Source of the DNA: Streptomyces sp. NBC_00223
Lineage (GTDB): Bacteria; Actinomycetota; Actinomycetes; Streptomycetales; Streptomycetaceae
DNA length: 64,000 bases
Assembly (NCBI RefSeq): GCF_036199905.1
Contig: NZ_CP108109.1
Span: forward strand, 620,001 to 684,000
Direction of reading: 5' to 3'
Shown: piece after piece, positions 51,961 through 60,683 of the stretch
Position numbering within the stretch: the stretch's first letter is position 1
Layout of the letters: every line of letters begins with the position of its first letter
Position numbers and translations under genes: made by a program
The notes under the pieces: generated by a model
Seen by the model: the letters and a program-made list of their open reading frames with translations, nothing else
The model's database searches: none
What the model was told of the DNA's origin: nothing

Positions 51961-53010
51961 TCAGTGCGTACCGACGGCGGCCAGGCGCAGTTCGCCCACC
52001 GTCCGTACGTCCTGCTGCGGGTCTCCGCCGCTGAGCGCCCAGCCCTTGGCGCGCAGGAAGAACAGGCCGGCGTCGGCCTCGACGGTGAAGCCCAGTCCGC
52101 CCTGGGCGTGCTGGGCGGTGGTCGCGCCGTGGTTGGCGACCTTGGCGGCGTAGGCGAGCGCGGATGCCTGGAGGCCGATCTCGGAGTCGGGCTCGTGGTC
52201 GAGGAACCAGGCCGCCCTGCGGTAGAGGTTGCGGGCTCCGGCGACCCCGATCGCCACGTCGGCGAGCGGGAAGGAGACGCCCTGGAGGGTGGCGATGACC
52301 ACGCCCATGGTCTGCCGGGTCTTCACGAAGTCGACCGCGAGCGCGAGCGCCCCCTCGGTCAGGCCGGTCAGCGCGGCCGCGGCCAGGGTCTTCCACTCAC
52401 GGGCGGCGCGGGCCAGCAGCGCGCGGCCGCCGGACCCGGCGACCACCGTACGGGTCTGGCCGGTGTCCGCCGGGTCGACCCAGGCGTACGGCAGACTGCT
52501 CTGGTTCGGCACGTGCGGACGGGGAGAGGCCGCGGTCAGTACGACCAGCTGGTCGCCGTCCAGGGCGACCACCGAGTCCGCGACCGCCGCGGTCGACACC
52601 AGCCGGGGCCCGCCCAGTGGGGTGAGGGCGGCACCGAGCAGCCCGGTGCCGTCGGCCGCCCGCTCCAGGAACCCGAGGGCGGCCTCGGTGCCCGCGGCCG
52701 CCAGCAGCCGGGCGGCGACCACATGCTCAAGCAGCGGCACCGGGGCCAGGGTGCGGCCCATCTCCTCGGCGACCAGGCTCAGTTCGACAATGCCGGCGCC
52801 GTCCCCGCCGACCGACTCGGGCAGCGCCATCGAGGCCGCCCCCATCCCGGCCAGCTTGGTCCACAGCGCCGGGTCGTGACCCAGGGGTTCGGCGGCGCGG
52901 ACCACGCCGGTGGGGCACTCCTTGGCGAAGAAACCGGCGAAGGCGTCACGTACCGCCTCGTGGTCGTCGTCCAGGGAGAAGTCCTGCCGCCGCAGTTCGT
53001 ACGGATTCAT
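51961..53010 (-). CDS. Acyl-CoA dehydrogenase, short subunit of pair 1
   Basis: A 349-residue ACAD-fold protein with a weak N-terminal FAD-contact region (the SADHGSDL-type strand is not recognisable). The C-terminal block HAQGGLGFTVEADAGLFFLR carries the candidate catalytic Glu in the TVEAD position. This fits the subunit that supplies the base in heteromeric ACADs. AGGAG lies 5 nt before the ATG at 53010, which is why I chose it over an upstream in-frame start. It lies between the long subunits of pairs 1 and 2. Pairing with the following 403-residue gene is inference from order and size. Confidence 0.88.
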   Translation of the reverse strand: MNPYELRRQDFSLDDDHEAVRDAFAGFFAKECPTGVVRAAEPLGHDPALWTKLAGMGAASMALPESVGGDGAGIVELSLVAEEMGRTLAPVPLLEHVVAARLLAAAGTEAALGFLERAADGTGLLGAALTPLGGPRLVSTAAVADSVVALDGDQLVVLTAASPRPHVPNQSSLPYAWVDPADTGQTRTVVAGSGGRALLARAAREWKTLAAAALTGLTEGALALAVDFVKTRQTMGVVIATLQGVSFPLADVAIGVAGARNLYRRAAWFLDHEPDSEIGLQASALAYAAKVANHGATTAQHAQGGLGFTVEADAGLFFLRAKGWALSGGDPQQDVRTVGELRLAAVGTH

Positions 53011-53050
53011 GCGTACTCCTGACACTTCCGACACATCTGCTCTCTCAGCG

Positions 53051-54289
53051 TCAATGTCCCTGTTTGACATTTTTGAACGGCATGTCGCGATCCGCGGCGA
53101 ACTCGCGCGGCATCTTCAGCACGCGCTCGCTGATGATGTTGCGGGACATCTCCGTACTGCCGCCGCCGAGGCTCGCGCCCTGGCGGAAGAGGTAGTTCAC
53201 CCCGAACAGGCCCAGGCCCTGTTCGCCGTCCGGCTCCCCGGTGACGCCGGTGGCGCCGGCGATCGCGACGCTGACATCGGCCTCCAGCCAGTCGCTCTCG
53301 GCGTGGAAGAGCCGGATCACCGAGCCGGCCGGGGCCTCCATCGCGCCCGTGCCGATCGCCCGGGTGACCCGCGCGATCAGCTGCTCCTGCACCAGCTTCA
53401 TCGCCCGGACCTCGCCGATCTGCTCGCGCACCCGGGGGTCCTCCAACTGGCCGGTCGCGCGGGCCAGTTCCAGGAGGTCCGGCGGGGTGCCGCCGAGCCG
53501 CGGCCCGGCGCCGCTGGTGTACGGCGAACCGCCGCCGACCGCGTTGCGCTCGTGGAAGAGCTGGCGCGAGGCCGTCGCCCAGCCGCCGTTGACCTCGCCG
53601 ACCACCGCGTCGGCGGGCAGCACCACGTCGTCGAAGAACTCCTGGCAGAACTCGGTCGAACCGTTGACCTGCTTGATCCGGTTGATCGTGACGCCCGGCG
53701 CGTGCACGGGCATCAGGAACATCGTCAGCCCGCGGTGCTTGGGCGCGTCCCAGTCGGTCCTGGCCAGGCAGAGCGCGTAGTCGGCCGCGTAGGCGCCCGA
53801 GCTCCAGATCTTCGAGCCGTTGACCACCCACTCGTCGCCGTCGCGGTCCGCCCTGGTGATCAGTCCGGCCAGGTCGGAGCCGCCCTTGGGCTCGGAGAGG
53901 AACTGGACCAGCACCTCGTCGCCGCGGATCACGGCCGGCAGGTGCCGCAGCTTCTGCTCCTCGGTCCCCATGTCGAGGATCGTCGGGGCGCAGATCGAGA
54001 ACGTGGGCACGTTCAGCAGCAGCGGCATCTCGTACCCGAGCGACTCCTCGGTGAAGGCCCGCTGATGGGCCGGGGTCAGGCCGAGGCCGCCGTACTCGCG
54101 AGGGAAGCAGATGCCGGCGAAACCGCCTTCGTGGATCTGCTTCTGGAGGACGCGGGCGCGCGCCCACCGCGCGTCGTCGTCACCCCCGGCGTGGGCCGGG
54201 GGCGCCGGGGGGAGACTGGCCTTGAGCCATCGGCGGGCGCGGTCCCGGAAGCTCTCGACGGACTCGACGTCCAGGGGGCCGGCGCTCAT
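53051..54289 (-). CDS. Acyl-CoA dehydrogenase, long subunit of pair 2
   Basis: A 412-residue ACAD. Landmarks: GFAGICFPREYGGLGLTPAH, LVQFLSEPKGGSDLAGLITR (flavin strand), WVVNGSKIWSSGAYAADYAL and GASLGGGSTEMSRNIISERV. As in pair 1, the C-terminal YEGT motif is not canonical (GGGSTEM). The ATG at 54289 overlaps the stop of the preceding short subunit as ATGA, strong evidence that the two are made stoichiometrically. AGGAG is well placed. Likely substrate is a bulky acyl-CoA; the exact compound cannot be deduced. Confidence 0.9.
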   Translation of the reverse strand: MSAGPLDVESVESFRDRARRWLKASLPPAPPAHAGGDDDARWARARVLQKQIHEGGFAGICFPREYGGLGLTPAHQRAFTEESLGYEMPLLLNVPTFSICAPTILDMGTEEQKLRHLPAVIRGDEVLVQFLSEPKGGSDLAGLITRADRDGDEWVVNGSKIWSSGAYAADYALCLARTDWDAPKHRGLTMFLMPVHAPGVTINRIKQVNGSTEFCQEFFDDVVLPADAVVGEVNGGWATASRQLFHERNAVGGGSPYTSGAGPRLGGTPPDLLELARATGQLEDPRVREQIGEVRAMKLVQEQLIARVTRAIGTGAMEAPAGSVIRLFHAESDWLEADVSVAIAGATGVTGEPDGEQGLGLFGVNYLFRQGASLGGGSTEMSRNIISERVLKMPREFAADRDMPFKNVKQGH

Positions 54290-55416
54290 GCGGCGCTCCT
54301 CTCCAACAGGTCGGTGACGCGGCGCCGGTGATCCTCGGGGGTCCCGTACAGGGCCCGGTCGAGGGTCACCCGCCGCAGATACAGATGCAGGTCGTGTTCC
54401 CAGGTCACGCCGATGCCGCCGTGCAGCTGCACACAGTCCTGGACGATCACCGGGGCCTTGGCGCCGACGTACGACTTCGCGACGCTGACCGCCTCGGCGG
54501 CCCGCTCGGGGGCCTCGTCGATCGCGTGCGCCGCGCCCGAGGTCGTGGCGTGGCAGGCCTCCAGCCAGGTCTTGTTGTCGGCCATCCGGTGCTTGAGCGC
54601 CTGGTACGAGGCGAGCGGGCGGCCGAAGCTGTAGCGGTCGAACATCCACTGCACGGTGACGTCGAAGCTCCGCGCCACGGCGCCGGTCATCTCCGCGGTG
54701 GCGAGCGTGGCCGCGACGCGCAGCTGTGCCTCGACGGCCTCGGCCGCAGCCGCGCCGCGCTGGACGACCGCGTCGGCGCCGACCCGTACCCCCTCGAAGG
54801 AGACCTGCGCGGTACGGCGGACCAGGTCGAGGGTCCAGACCGGGGTCACGGTCACCCCGGGCGCGTCGGCCGGCACCAGCAGCTGGACCGGTCCGTCCGG
54901 CGCGGCGGCCGTCACCAGGAAGAGGTCGGCCTGGTCACCGGACTCGACCCGGTCCTTGACCCCGGTCAGCAGGTAGCCGTCGCCGTCCGGCTCGGCCCGG
55001 GTGCCGGGCGGCGCGGGGTCCCAGCCGTGGCCGGGCTCGTACACCGCCCAGGCGGCGATGCTCTCACCTGCCACGATGCCGGCGATCGGGTCCGCGAAGG
55101 GTTCACCGGCCCGGACCAGGCCGGTCAGTACGGCGCTGGTGGTGGTCAGCGGGCCGGGCGCGCAGGCCCGTCCCATCTCCTCGGCGACGATGGCCAGGTC
55201 GACCACCGGCGATCCGGAGACGCTGCCGCCGCCCAGGCTCTCGGGCACGAGCATCGCCGTCCAGCCGAGTTCGGCGCCCCGCCGCCACCAGTCGCGTTCG
55301 AATCCGAGCGCCCGGTCCGCCAGTTCACGCACCCGGCTGAGCGGTGCGGATTTCTCCAGGTAGTCGCGGGTGGTCGAGTGGAACAGCCGTTGGTCGGCCG
55401 TGAGGTCCACGTCCAT
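54286..55416 (-). CDS. Acyl-CoA dehydrogenase, short subunit of pair 2
   Basis: A 376-residue ACAD-fold protein. [20 protein letters not shown] is the central helix and [20 protein letters not shown] the C-terminal block with the candidate catalytic Glu (TWEHD). The same TxExD position is found in the short subunit of pair 1. It is directly downstream of etfA (24 bp) and overlaps the long subunit by 4 nt. GGAG precedes the ATG at 55416. Electrons would pass from the ACAD flavin to the EtfAB proteins encoded immediately upstream. Confidence 0.9.
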   Translation of the reverse strand: MDVDLTADQRLFHSTTRDYLEKSAPLSRVRELADRALGFERDWWRRGAELGWTAMLVPESLGGGSVSGSPVVDLAIVAEEMGRACAPGPLTTTSAVLTGLVRAGEPFADPIAGIVAGESIAAWAVYEPGHGWDPAPPGTRAEPDGDGYLLTGVKDRVESGDQADLFLVTAAAPDGPVQLLVPADAPGVTVTPVWTLDLVRRTAQVSFEGVRVGADAVVQRGAAAAEAVEAQLRVAATLATAEMTGAVARSFDVTVQWMFDRYSFGRPLASYQALKHRMADNKTWLEACHATTSGAAHAIDEAPERAAEAVSVAKSYVGAKAPVIVQDCVQLHGGIGVTWEHDLHLYLRRVTLDRALYGTPEDHRRRVTDLLERSAA

Positions 55417-55440
55417 GGGGAGTCTCCGGGAACGGATCGG

Positions 55441-56403
55441 TCAAGCGCGACGGCGCTCGATGTCTTCGGACAGAGCGGGTACGACCTCGTGCAGATCGCC
55501 GACGATTCCGAAGTCGGCGAGGTCGAAGATGGGCGCGTCGGGGTCCTTGTTGACCGCGACGATCGTCTTGGAGGTCTGCATGCCCGCGCGGTGCTGGATC
55601 GCGCCGGAGATGCCGACGGCCAGATACAGCTCCGGCGAGACGGTCTTGCCGGTCTGCCCGACCTGGTAACTGTGCGCGTACCAGCCCGCGTCGACCGCGG
55701 CCCGGGAGGCGCCGACGGCGCCGCCGAGCTGGTCGGCCAGCCGCTCGACCAGGGCGAATGCCTCGCTGCCGCCCAGGCCCCGGCCGCCGCTGACGACGAT
55801 CGAGGCGCCGGTCAGCTCGGGCCGGCCGGAGGACTCGCGCGCGGTGCGGCGGGTGACGCGGACCGCACGGGCCAGGTCGGTGACGACGGCGGGCCGGTGG
55901 TCGGCCTCGACGGCGGCCGGCGCCTCCTCGGGGGTGACGGCGTTGGCCTTGACCGTGATGACCGGGATGCCGACGGTGACGTCGCTCGTCACGATGAACG
56001 AGGCCGCGAACACCGACTGGGTGGCGACGACCGCGCCCTGCCCGTCGGGGCGGACGTCGACGGCGTCGGTGATCACCCCGGAGCCGGTGCGGACCGCGAG
56101 CCGGGCCGCGACCTCGCGCATGTCGGACGAGCTCGGGGTGAGGATCGCGGCGGGCGGCTCGGGCAGTTCGGCCAGCAGCGCGGCCACGGTGTCGACCACG
56201 GGCAGCACCGGGTGCTCGGCCACCGCGGGGTCGTCGACGACGGTGACGCGCGTCGCGCCGAAGCGGCCGTACTCCTGCGGGTCGAGCGGGCCGAAGGAGA
56301 CGACCCAGGGGTCGCCCAGCCGGCGGGCGAGCGTGACGAGTTCGGCGGCCGACTTGGTGAGGTGCGCGGAGCGCGCGTCGGTCAGAACCAGTACGGCGGA
56401 CAT
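55441..56403 (-). CDS. etfA: Electron transfer flavoprotein alpha subunit
   Basis: A 320-residue EtfA. The FAD-binding C-terminal signature is clear: [60 protein letters not shown] and [20 protein letters not shown]. It receives electrons from acyl-CoA dehydrogenases and passes them toward the quinone pool. GAGGAG precedes the ATG at 56403; it lies 9 bp after etfB. A pathway-specific copy is expected here because four ACADs follow in the same operon. Confidence 0.96.
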   Translation of the reverse strand: MSAVLVLTDARSAHLTKSAAELVTLARRLGDPWVVSFGPLDPQEYGRFGATRVTVVDDPAVAEHPVLPVVDTVAALLAELPEPPAAILTPSSSDMREVAARLAVRTGSGVITDAVDVRPDGQGAVVATQSVFAASFIVTSDVTVGIPVITVKANAVTPEEAPAAVEADHRPAVVTDLARAVRVTRRTARESSGRPELTGASIVVSGGRGLGGSEAFALVERLADQLGGAVGASRAAVDAGWYAHSYQVGQTGKTVSPELYLAVGISGAIQHRAGMQTSKTIVAVNKDPDAPIFDLADFGIVGDLHEVVPALSEDIERRRA

Positions 56404-56412
56404 CGGGGCTCC

Positions 56413-57195
56413 TCAGATGAACTTGTTGCGGGCGAGGTAGTCGGCGAGCACGGCGCCGCCTTCGCCGTCGTCCTTGACCTGCTCGCCGGCCTGCCGAGGG
56501 GGCCGCCTGACGGCCTCCCGTACGGCCGTGCGGGAACCGGCGGCGCCGACCGAGTCGGCGCCGAGGCCGAGGTCAGCGAGGGTCCAGGTCTCGACCGGCT
56601 TCTTCTTGGCGGCCATGATCCCCTTGAACGACGGGTAGCGTGCCTCGCCGGTGCGGTCGGTGACGCTGACCACGGCGGGCAGTTCGCAGACCAGTTCCTC
56701 GGTGCCCTCGTCGCTCTCGCGCACGGCCTCGACGGTGGTCCCGTCGCAGGTCAGGCTCACCGCGTAGGTCACCTGGGGCAGTCCGAGGTGTTCTGCGAGC
56801 ATCGCGGGCAGCACGCCCATGGCGCCGTCCGTGGAGGACATCCCGCACATCACCAGGTCGTAGTCGAGCCGACCGAGGGCGGCGACGAGGGTGCGGGCGG
56901 TCGCGGAGGCGTCGGAGCCGTGCAGGGCGTCGTCCAGGACGTGCACCCCTCGGTCGCCGCCCATGGCGAGCGCCTTGCGCAAGGTGGCGTCGGCGTCCTC
57001 GGGTCCGATGGTCAGATAGGTGATCTCGGTGCCCGGCACCTTCTCTGACAGGGCGATGGCCTGTTCGGCGGTGTACTCGTCGAGTTCGGAGAGGTGGCAG
57101 TCCACCCCTTCGCGGTCGACGGTCAGGTCGTCGGCGTAACTGCGGTCACTCGCCAGGTCCGGCGTGTGCTTCACGAGCGCGACGATCTTCGGCAT
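56413..57195 (-). CDS. etfB: Electron transfer flavoprotein beta subunit
   Basis: A 260-residue EtfB starting MPKIVALVKHTPDLASDRSY. DYDLVMCGMSSTDGAMGVLP is the AMP-binding region and SVTDRTGEARYPSFKGIMAA plus KKKPVETWTLADLGL the family C-terminal signature. It is the first gene of the operon etfB-etfA-ACAD x4-VOC. The ATG at 57195 follows AGGTAGGGG. The 5' untranslated region (about 88 nt) contains a 15-bp hairpin, and the promoter is overlapped by an ATTCGAT-type palindrome, so expression is probably repressed until an inducer is present. Confidence 0.96.
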   Translation of the reverse strand: MPKIVALVKHTPDLASDRSYADDLTVDREGVDCHLSELDEYTAEQAIALSEKVPGTEITYLTIGPEDADATLRKALAMGGDRGVHVLDDALHGSDASATARTLVAALGRLDYDLVMCGMSSTDGAMGVLPAMLAEHLGLPQVTYAVSLTCDGTTVEAVRESDEGTEELVCELPAVVSVTDRTGEARYPSFKGIMAAKKKPVETWTLADLGLGADSVGAAGSRTAVREAVRRPPRQAGEQVKDDGEGGAVLADYLARNKFI

Positions 57196-57234
57196 GGAAC
57201 CCCTACCTTTCGTACATCCCGTACGTTTCGAGCG

Positions 57235-57273
57235 CCTTGCGGAGAGTCGGACGACGTGCGACTCTCCGCAAGG
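57235..57273 (-). promoter_or_regulatory. 15-bp hairpin in the etfB 5' leader
   Basis: CCTTGCGGAGAGTCG (57235-57249) pairs perfectly with 57259-57273 around a 9-nt loop. It begins about 10 nt after the predicted start of transcription and ends 39 nt before the etfB ATG. It is followed by a smaller CGTAC/GTACG stem. It may protect the mRNA 5' end or attenuate; no U-tract follows. Confidence 0.7.
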
Positions 57274-57284
57274 TCATTCGATGG
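57274..57284. promoter_or_regulatory. TCATTCGATGG operator at the etfB transcription start
   Basis: It shares TCATTCGATG with the 17-bp palindrome at 48542-48558. It covers the predicted etfB start site (near 57283), a classic repressor position. Confidence 0.6.
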
Positions 57285-57289
57285 TCATG

Positions 57290-57318
57290 AAAGTATCTCG
57301 GCGGAATTGCGCTGTCAA
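57290..57318 (-). promoter_or_regulatory. Strong sigma-70-type promoter of the etfB operon
   Basis: Reading leftward: -35 TTGACA (57318-57313), exactly 17-nt spacer, -10 TACTTT (57295-57290). This is the closest consensus promoter I found in the window. Confidence 0.8.
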
Positions 57319-57335
57319 CCCTGCTCCCGGGCCGC

Positions 57336-57364
57336 TTGACCCGGGTCGTGGGCCAAAATAGTTT
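57336..57364 (+). promoter_or_regulatory. Promoter of the MoxR-type ATPase gene
   Basis: -35 TTGACC (57336-57341), exactly 17-nt spacer, -10 TAGTTT (57359-57364). The predicted start near 57371 is 29 nt before the ATG. It is divergent from the etfB promoter, with the two -35 boxes 17 bp apart. Confidence 0.75.
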
Positions 57365-57399
57365 GAGGAAAGGCAAAGTATCGATCGAAGGGATGCTCC

Positions 57400-58272
57400 A
57401 TGGGTGAGCCCACCGGGTCGGCGGCACCGACATCGCTCGACGAGGCACTGCGGCGTACCGGATATCTGCCGAACGCCCAGACACTCAGCACCGTGAGCCT
57501 CGCCGACCGGCTCGACAAACCGGTCCTGGTCGAGGGACCGGCCGGCACCGGCAAGACCGCGCTGGCGAAGGCCGTCGCCGAGGCCGACGGCGCGCGGCTG
57601 ATCCGGCTCCAGTGCTACGAGGGCCTGGACGAGTCCAAGGCGCTGTACGAATGGGACTACCGCAAGCAGCTGCTGCGGATCCAGGCCGGGGGCGGCGCCG
57701 ACTGGGACAGCCTGGAGGACGACATCTTCGGCGCCCGCTATCTGCTCGAACGCCCCCTGCTCGCCGCGATCCGCAGCGAGGAGCGGGTGGTGCTGCTCAT
57801 CGACGAGGTCGACCGGCTCGACACCGAGACCGAGGCGCTGCTGCTCGAAGTCCTCTCGGAGTACCAGATCTCCATCCCGGAACTCGGCACGGTGCACGCC
57901 CGTACCCACCCGCGGACCTTTCTGACCTCGAACAACAGCCGCGAGCTGTCCGAGGCGCTCAAGCGCCGCTGTCTGTATCTGCACCTGGGGTACCCGAGCG
58001 CAGAACGCGAACGCGAGATCGTCCGGGCCCACGTACCGGACCTGCCGGAGACCGTCGCGCGGCAGATCGCCGACGTCATGGCCTCGCTGCGCGGTCTTGA
58101 GCTGCGCAAGAAGCCGTCCGTCTCGGAAACCCTCGACTGGGCCCGGGCGCTGGCGCACCTCGGGGTACGGGACGTCGACGGCGGCGCGGTCCTCGACGGG
58201 CTGAACGTCCTGCTCAAGAACCAGGCCGACATCGAGCTCGTCACCGGCGAACTCGCCCGCCGGCCCGGCTAG
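57400..58272 (+). CDS. MoxR-family AAA+ ATPase
   Basis: A 290-residue AAA+ ATPase of the MoxR/CoxD type. Walker A is VLVEGPAGTGKTALAKAVAE, Walker B VVLLIDEVDRLDTETEALLL, and sensor-1 and arginine regions are in FLTSNNSRELSEALKRRCLY. Such ATPases act with a VWA-domain partner to mature or activate metalloenzymes, including CO dehydrogenase, nitric-oxide reductase and others. The partner is encoded at 59060. GAAGGG precedes the ATG at 57400 with 7-nt spacing. Its stop overlaps the stop of the convergent hydrolase in a shared CTAG. No molybdenum hydroxylase is present in the window, so the client is unknown. Confidence 0.92.
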   Translation: MGEPTGSAAPTSLDEALRRTGYLPNAQTLSTVSLADRLDKPVLVEGPAGTGKTALAKAVAEADGARLIRLQCYEGLDESKALYEWDYRKQLLRIQAGGGADWDSLEDDIFGARYLLERPLLAAIRSEERVVLLIDEVDRLDTETEALLLEVLSEYQISIPELGTVHARTHPRTFLTSNNSRELSEALKRRCLYLHLGYPSAEREREIVRAHVPDLPETVARQIADVMASLRGLELRKKPSVSETLDWARALAHLGVRDVDGGAVLDGLNVLLKNQADIELVTGELARRPG

Positions 58273-59006
58273 GCGGCGAGGAAGTGCGCCACCACGTCGA
58301 AGGCCGCGAGCGCCGACACGGTCGCGAAGTGGTCGACCCCGGGCAGCACCCGCAGCCGCGCGTCGGGCAGCGCGGCGACCAGCCGGTCGGCGGGCATCGC
58401 CTCGTCGCGGTCGCCGACCACCACGAGCACCGGGCAGCGGACGCCGCCGAGCAGCGCGGGGTCGACGCCCAGCGCGGCGGACTCCAGGAAGTCGGCCACC
58501 CGCAGCCGGTCGTTGCCGCTGCGCTCGACCAGCCGCCAGAACGTGCGCTCCCGTACGGCCTCGGGCTCGGCCGGACCGCGCAGGGCCGCGACCAGCGGCC
58601 GGACCGACTCCGGTGCGGGGGCCAGCACATGGTCGCCGATCCCGAGCAGCGCGATCCGCGAGAAGTGGTCGGGCGCGGCGGCGGCCGCGGCCAGCAGCGC
58701 GACCGCCCCGGCGGAGAAGCCGGCGGCGGCGACGCCGTCCGGCTTGCCGCCCGCCGCGTCGTCCGCCGCGTCACCGGCCGCGTCACCCGCCGCGTCGTCC
58801 GCCGCGGCGAGCACGGCGGCCGCGGCGGCGCCGGCGGGGGACGCGGCGCCGGGGGTCTCCAGCGGTGCGCCGCCGTGGCCGGGCAGCCGGACCGGGCGCG
58901 GGGCCAGGCCCTCCGCCTCCAGGACGTCGACCCAGCCCGGCCGCACCCAGTTGTTCTCGAAGGTCGAACCCAGTCCGTGGACAAGAAGCACGCTCGTGGC
59001 AGACAC
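58269..59006 (-). CDS. Alpha/beta-hydrolase fold protein
   Basis: A 245-residue hydrolase. The oxyanion motif is LLVHGLGSTFENNW, the nucleophile elbow GFSAG, then VLVVVGDRDEAMPADRL (acid) and LPGVDHFATVS (His). Residues about 68-85 are an Ala/Asp-rich insertion (ADDAAGDAAGDAADDAAGG region) from four GCCGCGTC units with an exact 12-bp period (58753-58800). It is located between the MoxR and VWA genes but on the opposite strand, convergent with the former and divergent from the latter. Likely an esterase or thioesterase of the same pathway; the substrate is unknown. Confidence 0.88.
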   Translation of the reverse strand: MSATSVLLVHGLGSTFENNWVRPGWVDVLEAEGLAPRPVRLPGHGGAPLETPGAASPAGAAAAAVLAAADDAAGDAAGDAADDAAGGKPDGVAAAGFSAGAVALLAAAAAAPDHFSRIALLGIGDHVLAPAPESVRPLVAALRGPAEPEAVRERTFWRLVERSGNDRLRVADFLESAALGVDPALLGGVRCPVLVVVGDRDEAMPADRLVAALPDARLRVLPGVDHFATVSALAAFDVVAHFLAA

Positions 59007-59059
59007 GGCGCGAGAGTACGTCGGGTCTCCGCGGCTGACCAGGGGAAGCGGGGCGGAGG

Positions 59060-60496
59060 ATGCTGAGCGTGCTCGACGGACTGGTCCGTGAACTGCGGGC
59101 GACGGGCGTCCCGGTGGCGATGTCGGAACACCTCGACGCGGCCCGCGCGCTGCGGGAGGTGGACCTGATCGACCGGGCCGCCGTACGCGCCGCGCTGCGG
59201 GCCACGCTGGTCAAGGACCACGCGCACGACGCGACCTTCGACCTGGTCTTCGAGGTGTACTTCGCGGGCCGCGCCCGGCCGGACGGCACGGACGGGGAGC
59301 CCGGGGCGGAGGGCCCGGGCGCTTCCGGCACCGGTTCCGGCACCGGCCCCGGCGGCGCGCTGGACGCGCTCGACGACGGGGAGCTGCGGGCGACGCTGGC
59401 CGGGGCGGTGCACCGCGGGGACACCGCCCTGACCCGGCTGGTCGTGGGCCGGTTCGTGGACCGGCACGCCGGTTTCGAGCCGGGCCGCCCGGTCGCGGGG
59501 ACGCTCTACCGGCTCCGTACGATGCGGGCGATCGACCCCGACGCCCTGTCCGCCGCGCTGACCGGGGCCGCCGCGCCACCGGACGGCCCGCCGGACGCCT
59601 CGCCGCGGCGGGTCACGGGCGACCTCGACCGGCGGCTGGCCGGGGAGCGGGCCGAGCGGGGTGTGCGGCGGGTCGAGGGCGAGGTGGAGTCCGAGATCCG
59701 GCGCCGCCTGGTCGCCGACCGGGGGGCCGAGGCGGTCGCGAAGACACTGCGGGAACCGCTGCCGGAGGACGTGCAGTTCCTCCAGGCGTCGCAGCGGGAC
59801 GCGGCCGCGCTGCGGGTGGTGGTGCAGCCGCTGGCGCGCAAGCTGGCCTCGCGGCTCCAGACCAAGCGGCGGCGGCGCTCACGCGGGGTGCTGGACTTCC
59901 GGCGGACCATCCGCGCCTCGATGTCGACGGGCACGGCCGCCGCGGAACCGGTCTTCCGGCCCGGGCGCCCGGCCAAGCCCCAACTGGTCGTCCTGGCGGA
60001 CATCTCCGGGTCCGTCGCGGCGTTCGCGGCCTTCACCCTGCAACTGGCGTACGCGCTGCGCACGGAGTTCGCCGCCGTGCGGTCCTTCGTGTTCGTCGAC
60101 GGCGTGGACGAGGTGACCGACGTGCTCGCCGGTTCGCCGGACATCCTGGCCGCGACCCGCGAGATCAACGCGCGGGCCGGCGGGGTCTGGCTGGACGGCA
60201 GATCGGACTACGGGCACGCCTTCGAGTCGTTCCGCGACACGGTGGCCGGGCAGTTGAGCCGGCGCAGCACGGTGCTGGTGCTGGGCGACGCGCGGACGAA
60301 CTACCACGAGCCGCGGGCGGAGGCGCTGGCCGCCGTCGCGGCCGTCGCCGGACACGTCTACTGGCTCAATCCCGAGCCCAGGGCGTCCTGGGACAGCGGT
60401 GACTCGGTGATCGGCCGGTACGCCCCCTGGTGCGACCGGGTGGTGGAGTGCCGCTCGATCCGGCAGCTCCGGGACTTCGTGGAATCCCTGGACTGA
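59060..60496 (+). CDS. VWA domain protein, CoxE-like partner of MoxR
   Basis: A 478-residue protein. The C-terminal ~180 residues are a von Willebrand A domain: VVLADISGSVAAFAAFTLQL has the MIDAS DxSxS, RSFVFVDGVDEVTDVL follows, and STVLVLGDARTNYHEPRAEA supplies the later metal ligands. The N-terminal part is helical with a variable acidic/Gly linker. This is the CoxE/YehP-like architecture that pairs with MoxR-type AAA+ ATPases; its partner is encoded at 57400. GGAGG abuts the ATG, so the GTG at 59069, 9 nt downstream of it, is an equally good start (475 residues). Divergent from the hydrolase. Confidence 0.88.
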   Translation: MLSVLDGLVRELRATGVPVAMSEHLDAARALREVDLIDRAAVRAALRATLVKDHAHDATFDLVFEVYFAGRARPDGTDGEPGAEGPGASGTGSGTGPGGALDALDDGELRATLAGAVHRGDTALTRLVVGRFVDRHAGFEPGRPVAGTLYRLRTMRAIDPDALSAALTGAAAPPDGPPDASPRRVTGDLDRRLAGERAERGVRRVEGEVESEIRRRLVADRGAEAVAKTLREPLPEDVQFLQASQRDAAALRVVVQPLARKLASRLQTKRRRRSRGVLDFRRTIRASMSTGTAAAEPVFRPGRPAKPQLVVLADISGSVAAFAAFTLQLAYALRTEFAAVRSFVFVDGVDEVTDVLAGSPDILAATREINARAGGVWLDGRSDYGHAFESFRDTVAGQLSRRSTVLVLGDARTNYHEPRAEALAAVAAVAGHVYWLNPEPRASWDSGDSVIGRYAPWCDRVVECRSIRQLRDFVESLD

Positions 60497-60617
60497 CGGC
60501 CCCGGCCGGCGCCGGCGGGCCTGTCGCGGGGGCGGCGGGTCCGCCGGCCAGGACCGTACGGCGGCCGGGTAAACCACCTGTCGGCCGACTGTCCGAAACC
60601 TGTCCTCGAACAAACCC

Positions 60618-60665
60618 TTGACGTGACGCGCCGACCAGCCTTAACTACCCGTTGATAGATATCAA
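60618..60665 (+). promoter_or_regulatory. Promoter with TTGATA-GA-TATCAA operator
   Basis: -35 TTGACG (60618-60623), 18-nt spacer, -10 TAACTA (60642-60647). A perfect 6-2-6 palindrome TTGATAGATATCAA (60652-60665) sits on the predicted start. Its TTGATAG core matches the sites around arsR, so ArsR control is likely. Confidence 0.7.
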
Positions 60666-60683
60666 ACTATCTCGGAGGGCTTG

